Below, in pieces: positions 61,237-64,000 of a DNA stretch of 64,000 nucleotides. Below the pieces are notes generated by a model. It saw nothing but the letters and a program-made list of their open reading frames with translations, had not been told where the DNA came from and did no database searches. The stretch comes from Gambelia wislizenii (taxonomy: Eukaryota > Chordata > Lepidosauria > Squamata > Crotaphytidae). Position 1 is the first letter of the stretch. Each line of letters starts with the position of its first letter. The stretch spans positions 260,523,187-260,587,186 of the forward strand of contig JAUMIR010000001.1 of assembly GCA_030847615.1 (NCBI GenBank). Reading direction: 5' to 3'. Position numbers and translations under genes: made by a program.

Positions 61237-61339
61237 TGAGACCTACCACAGCTTCCCTGACTAGGGTGGGTGGTACTGATGCTCCAATATTCTAAGTTTT
61301 AACTATCTGCCACAATACTTCAAGGGATGCTATTCTGTT

Positions 61340-62780
61340 ATCTTTTTGTTTCCCAAGAAGAATGACACTTGGAGAACGATCCTGAGCTTGAGTAACAGAT
61401 TTATCAGGAAGGGACTCTTCTGGATGGAGACACTGAAGAACATCCTTAGGCCATTCAGCCAGGCAACTTCCTGCCCCCTCTCAATTTGCCAGGAGTGTAT
61501 TTGCATATCCCAATCTTCAAAGCAGATTCCTCTGCTTTGCCTATGCTAAAAGGTACTTCTGGTACAAAGCCCTTCCCTTTGGCTTGGGCCTCAGTGTTCA
61601 GGGTGTTCATCATGGTGGCAGCGTGGAGAGACCACATCCACACCTATCCTTATCTGGATGACCTACTGATACACTCAATGTGACTTTGGCAAGGTTGGGA
61701 AGATGCCCAGTGGGTACTAGATTCAGAGGAGCTCAGCAGTGGCTCCTCTTCATCTTGGAAAGATGTGACCAGTTTCCTGGCAAATCATGGGAAGAGCCAC
61801 CTAGTTACTTCCAAGGAGATCCAGCACTCGGGAGCCATAATCAGGACAGCCTCAGGCACAGTGAGTCTGACATCAGAAAGGACCCAGAGGATCAGAAATG
61901 CTGTTGCCCTGACCAAGAGATCCAACTTGAGCAGACCTGACCCTACTTGCACACCTGCAGCAGCTAATGATCACCAGCACAGATTGCCTTCTCTGGGCAA
62001 GGTGCCATTCCAGGCCTCTTCAGTGGTTGCTTCTCCTGCATCAAGCTATCTCACTGCCAAAAGTTGCCTCAAAATCTGGGTCCCACACAGAGGTCAGTGG
62101 TCCCTAACCTGGTGGACCTCATCAGTAATCTCCAGGGGAGAAATTTTGGGAGATGGGAAAAGTGCAAATCATGATGGACACCAGTCTCTGGGGTTGGGGA
62201 ACCCACTGTGGACTATACCTGGCACAGGCAACCTGGGAAAACCACGAGGGAAGCACAGCATCAACTGGTTGGAGCTCAGGGCTGCCAGGCTGGTTCTCCT
62301 AGCATTCGAGCATCTGGTAAGAAGAAGAGGAGTTCTCATGAGGATAGACTTGGTAATGGTCAAAGTGCACATAAACCATGAAGGCAGTATAAGAACTTGC
62401 CTTTGCATGGAGGAGACAATAAGCCTCCTGGAGTAGGCAAGAAGTGTATCTTTTGTCCATCAAAAGCGGAACATCTCAAAGGTGCCCTCAACTCCAAAGC
62501 AGACTGGCTCAGCCAGACTGACCTGGATCAAGCAGAATGGAGCCTCCACCCAGAGGTGTTCCAGTTTATAGTGAGCCATTAAGATAACCCTGAGATGGAC
62601 CTATTTGCATCCTCAATCAAACATGAAGTCCCCAGATTCCTGTCAAGGTACCAAACAGAGGGTGAGGAGGGTTTGGATGCCCTGACCTCATCATGGCCCG
62701 AGAGACTATTATAAGCCTTCCCATCAACTGTGCTCCTCACCAGGGTCCTAAGAAGGGCAAGGACTGAGAACTCCGCACTG
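61340..62780 (+). pseudogene. Degenerate DIRS-like RT / RNase H region
   Basis: Frames in order on the + strand: FPKKNDTWRTILSLSNRFIR (RT fingers), WYKALPFGLGLSVQGV (LPFGL, RT palm), YPYLDDLLIHS (catalytic YxDD), WLELRAARLVLLAFEHL (RNase H region; SINWLELRA block), then MDLFASSIKHEVPRFLSRYQ and LDALTSSWP, which in DIRS elements follow RNase H. Many frameshifts and stops; a clear relic. It is a different lineage from the 40-44 kb element and is antisense to SLC39A10. Confidence 0.75.
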
Positions 62781-62814
62781 ATTTTTATGGCTCAAGAGAG
62801 GGGGAGAAAAAGTA

Positions 62815-62995
62815 TATTGGGCCCTCAATATCCACTGGGATTTGGTTCCAGAACCACCACCACATGGATACTGAAAGCCGTGGATGCTCAAGTCCCATTA
62901 TATACAATGGCGTAGTAAAATGGCACCCCTTATATAAAAGGGCAAACTTTTTGAGAAGGACTGCAGAGATATATGCAGGTATTTGGACTTGCTGG
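62815..62995. mobile_element. pogo-like MITE (copy 5)
   Basis: GGGCCCTCAATATCCACTGG, TTTGGTTCCAGAACC, TCAAGTCCCATTATATACAA and CCCTTATATAAAAGGGCAAA match the family. It lies at the right edge of the DIRS-like remnant. The right limit is approximate. Confidence 0.7.
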
Positions 62996-63443
62996 GGGGG
63001 GGGCATGAGGGTGTGAGGGAAATTGGTCTCTGGGCCCCTAGCAGTTGTCCACCCCGCTTTTGTTTTTACAGCATATCACCCCTACAGGCTCAACCTAAAG
63101 AGGGACAAGACAGGCAGGGGAGGGGAAAGAGGGAGGAATAGAAAGGAGGGAGAGGGAGAAAGACAGAGGCTTCTTAACCCTTTCTCCACAGTCAGTAGTT
63201 CCACCTAAGATTTCCTCCTGGCTTTCACCCTGTGACAGAAAACGTATGGGTATCTTTGTAAGTAAAATGAACTGATGGTCATTTTGGGCAAGAAAAAAGA
63301 TAACTGGATAGGAGAGTGCCCTTCCCAGCACTGGCATTCCTTCAAACTGCATTGTGCTGTTTGCCAAGAACTGCAGTGTGTAAAAAGAAAGTGCCACCCC
63401 TAAAGAGAACCATGGCATTATACTGAGCACGTGGAGCTAGGAT

Positions 63444-63552
63444 GGGAATCATGCAGCCTCCAAAATGTTGTTGGGACAATATCTCCTAGCACTCTTCAGC
63501 ATCGGTTAGAGCTGCTAGGACTTGCAGCCTGACATCTGGAGGGCTGCAGCTT
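63444..63552. mobile_element. Short palindromic hAT-like MITE
   Basis: GGGAATCATGCAGCCTCCAA at the left; GACATCTGGAGGGCTGCAG at the right is its inverse-type end. The interior TCCTAGCACTCTTCAGCAT is typical. Confidence 0.6.
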
Positions 63553-64000
63553 CAAACCCAGCACATAGGGTCAAATGCAACAATGTTCACATGCCACAAC
63601 AATGGAAGCCACTGACAGAATGGGCTCCCCCTTCTCCATAGGTACAACCTCCAAATATGCTCCATAGTCCTTTAGAACAGATGTTGGGGTGGGGCTACAG
63701 GGGCAATGGGAAGGGAGTGTTTGTGTAACACTGGAGGCTACTTAGAGTTCCTCCCCTAGAAAATGTGAGATTACTCAAGTAAATGTTCTGGGCTACATGA
63801 CAACACCTGGCAGCAAGTAAAACTATTCAAAGTGAGCTAGCCATTGCCTGTAAACTTAATTTACCCTCAGGTAACTTAATCTGACTGGCTGCATGATGAC
63901 CTCATAGTTTCTAGGAAACAGAAGGCTGGTTTTGGTGAAGAAAATGATACCAAAGTAGCAGCCAAAGAAAAGCAAAGAAAACGCATGAAAAAGGAAAGAT

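Larger units (their letters stand above)
56546..64000 (-). other. SLC39A10 first intron (part) with several mobile elements
   Basis: At least 7.5 kb. From 56550 to 59460 nothing was recognised. Then follow an hAT element with CR1 inside (59471-60071), a DIRS-like remnant (61340-62780) with repeats just upstream, a pogo-like MITE (about 62815-62995) and a palindromic MITE (63444-63552). No 5' UTR exon or promoter could be supported. Confidence 0.65.

Noticed and set aside
1..64000. CRISPR arrays, operons or phage-like features
   Set aside because: None present; intron-exon structure and repeats show vertebrate nuclear DNA.

Overview
This is vertebrate nuclear DNA, most likely from a squamate reptile (probably a lizard). 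The genes are split into short GT-AG exons. The introns carry CR1, L2-like, Penelope-like and DIRS-like retroelements, hAT and pogo-like MITEs, tRNA-derived SINEs and a 5S rRNA-derived SINE, a mixture typical of squamates. The species call is an inference from this repeat content.

Two protein-coding genes lie tail to tail. On the + strand, positions 1-21,115 hold the 3' end of an axonemal dynein heavy chain, called DNAH7: ten coding exons join in frame into the last 573 residues, with stop at 20,952-20,954 and an AATAAA at 21,092. On the - strand, 56,545 down to about 21,160 holds SLC39A10 (ZIP10): nine coding exons join in frame into a complete 855-residue LIV-1-type zinc transporter, start ATG at 56,536 and stop at 24,951-24,953, followed by a probable long 3' UTR. 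The same convergent pair adjoins on human 2q32.3, which is the main reason for choosing DNAH7 over close paralogues (DNAH3, DNAH12). The 5' part of DNAH7 and the non-coding first exon(s) and promoter of SLC39A10 lie outside the window or were not recognised.

The introns hold the less ordinary content. (1) 40,112-44,812: a DIRS-type (tyrosine-recombinase class) retrotransposon in sense orientation in an SLC39A10 intron. It has inverted terminal repeats, an internal complementary region that spells out the joined ends, decayed gag and RT/RNase H frames, and no recombinase ORF. It sits inside a pogo-like MITE, so both ends are fixed to the base. (2) 9,284-10,622: a Penelope-like element with a GIY-YIG endonuclease frame, 3'-derived arms in inverted orientation and a 12-bp target duplication, in a DNAH7 intron. 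(3) 27,308-27,986 and 59,471-60,071: two hAT-type elements with perfect 8-bp target duplications, one containing a CR1 fragment. (4) A second, degenerate DIRS-like RT/RNase H remnant at 61,340-62,780. (5) Several large foldbacks (13.5, 25.5-26.1, 6.1, 39.4 kb). Between these, long intronic stretches show nothing recognisable. No prokaryotic features, CRISPR arrays, or functional tRNA/rRNA genes were seen.
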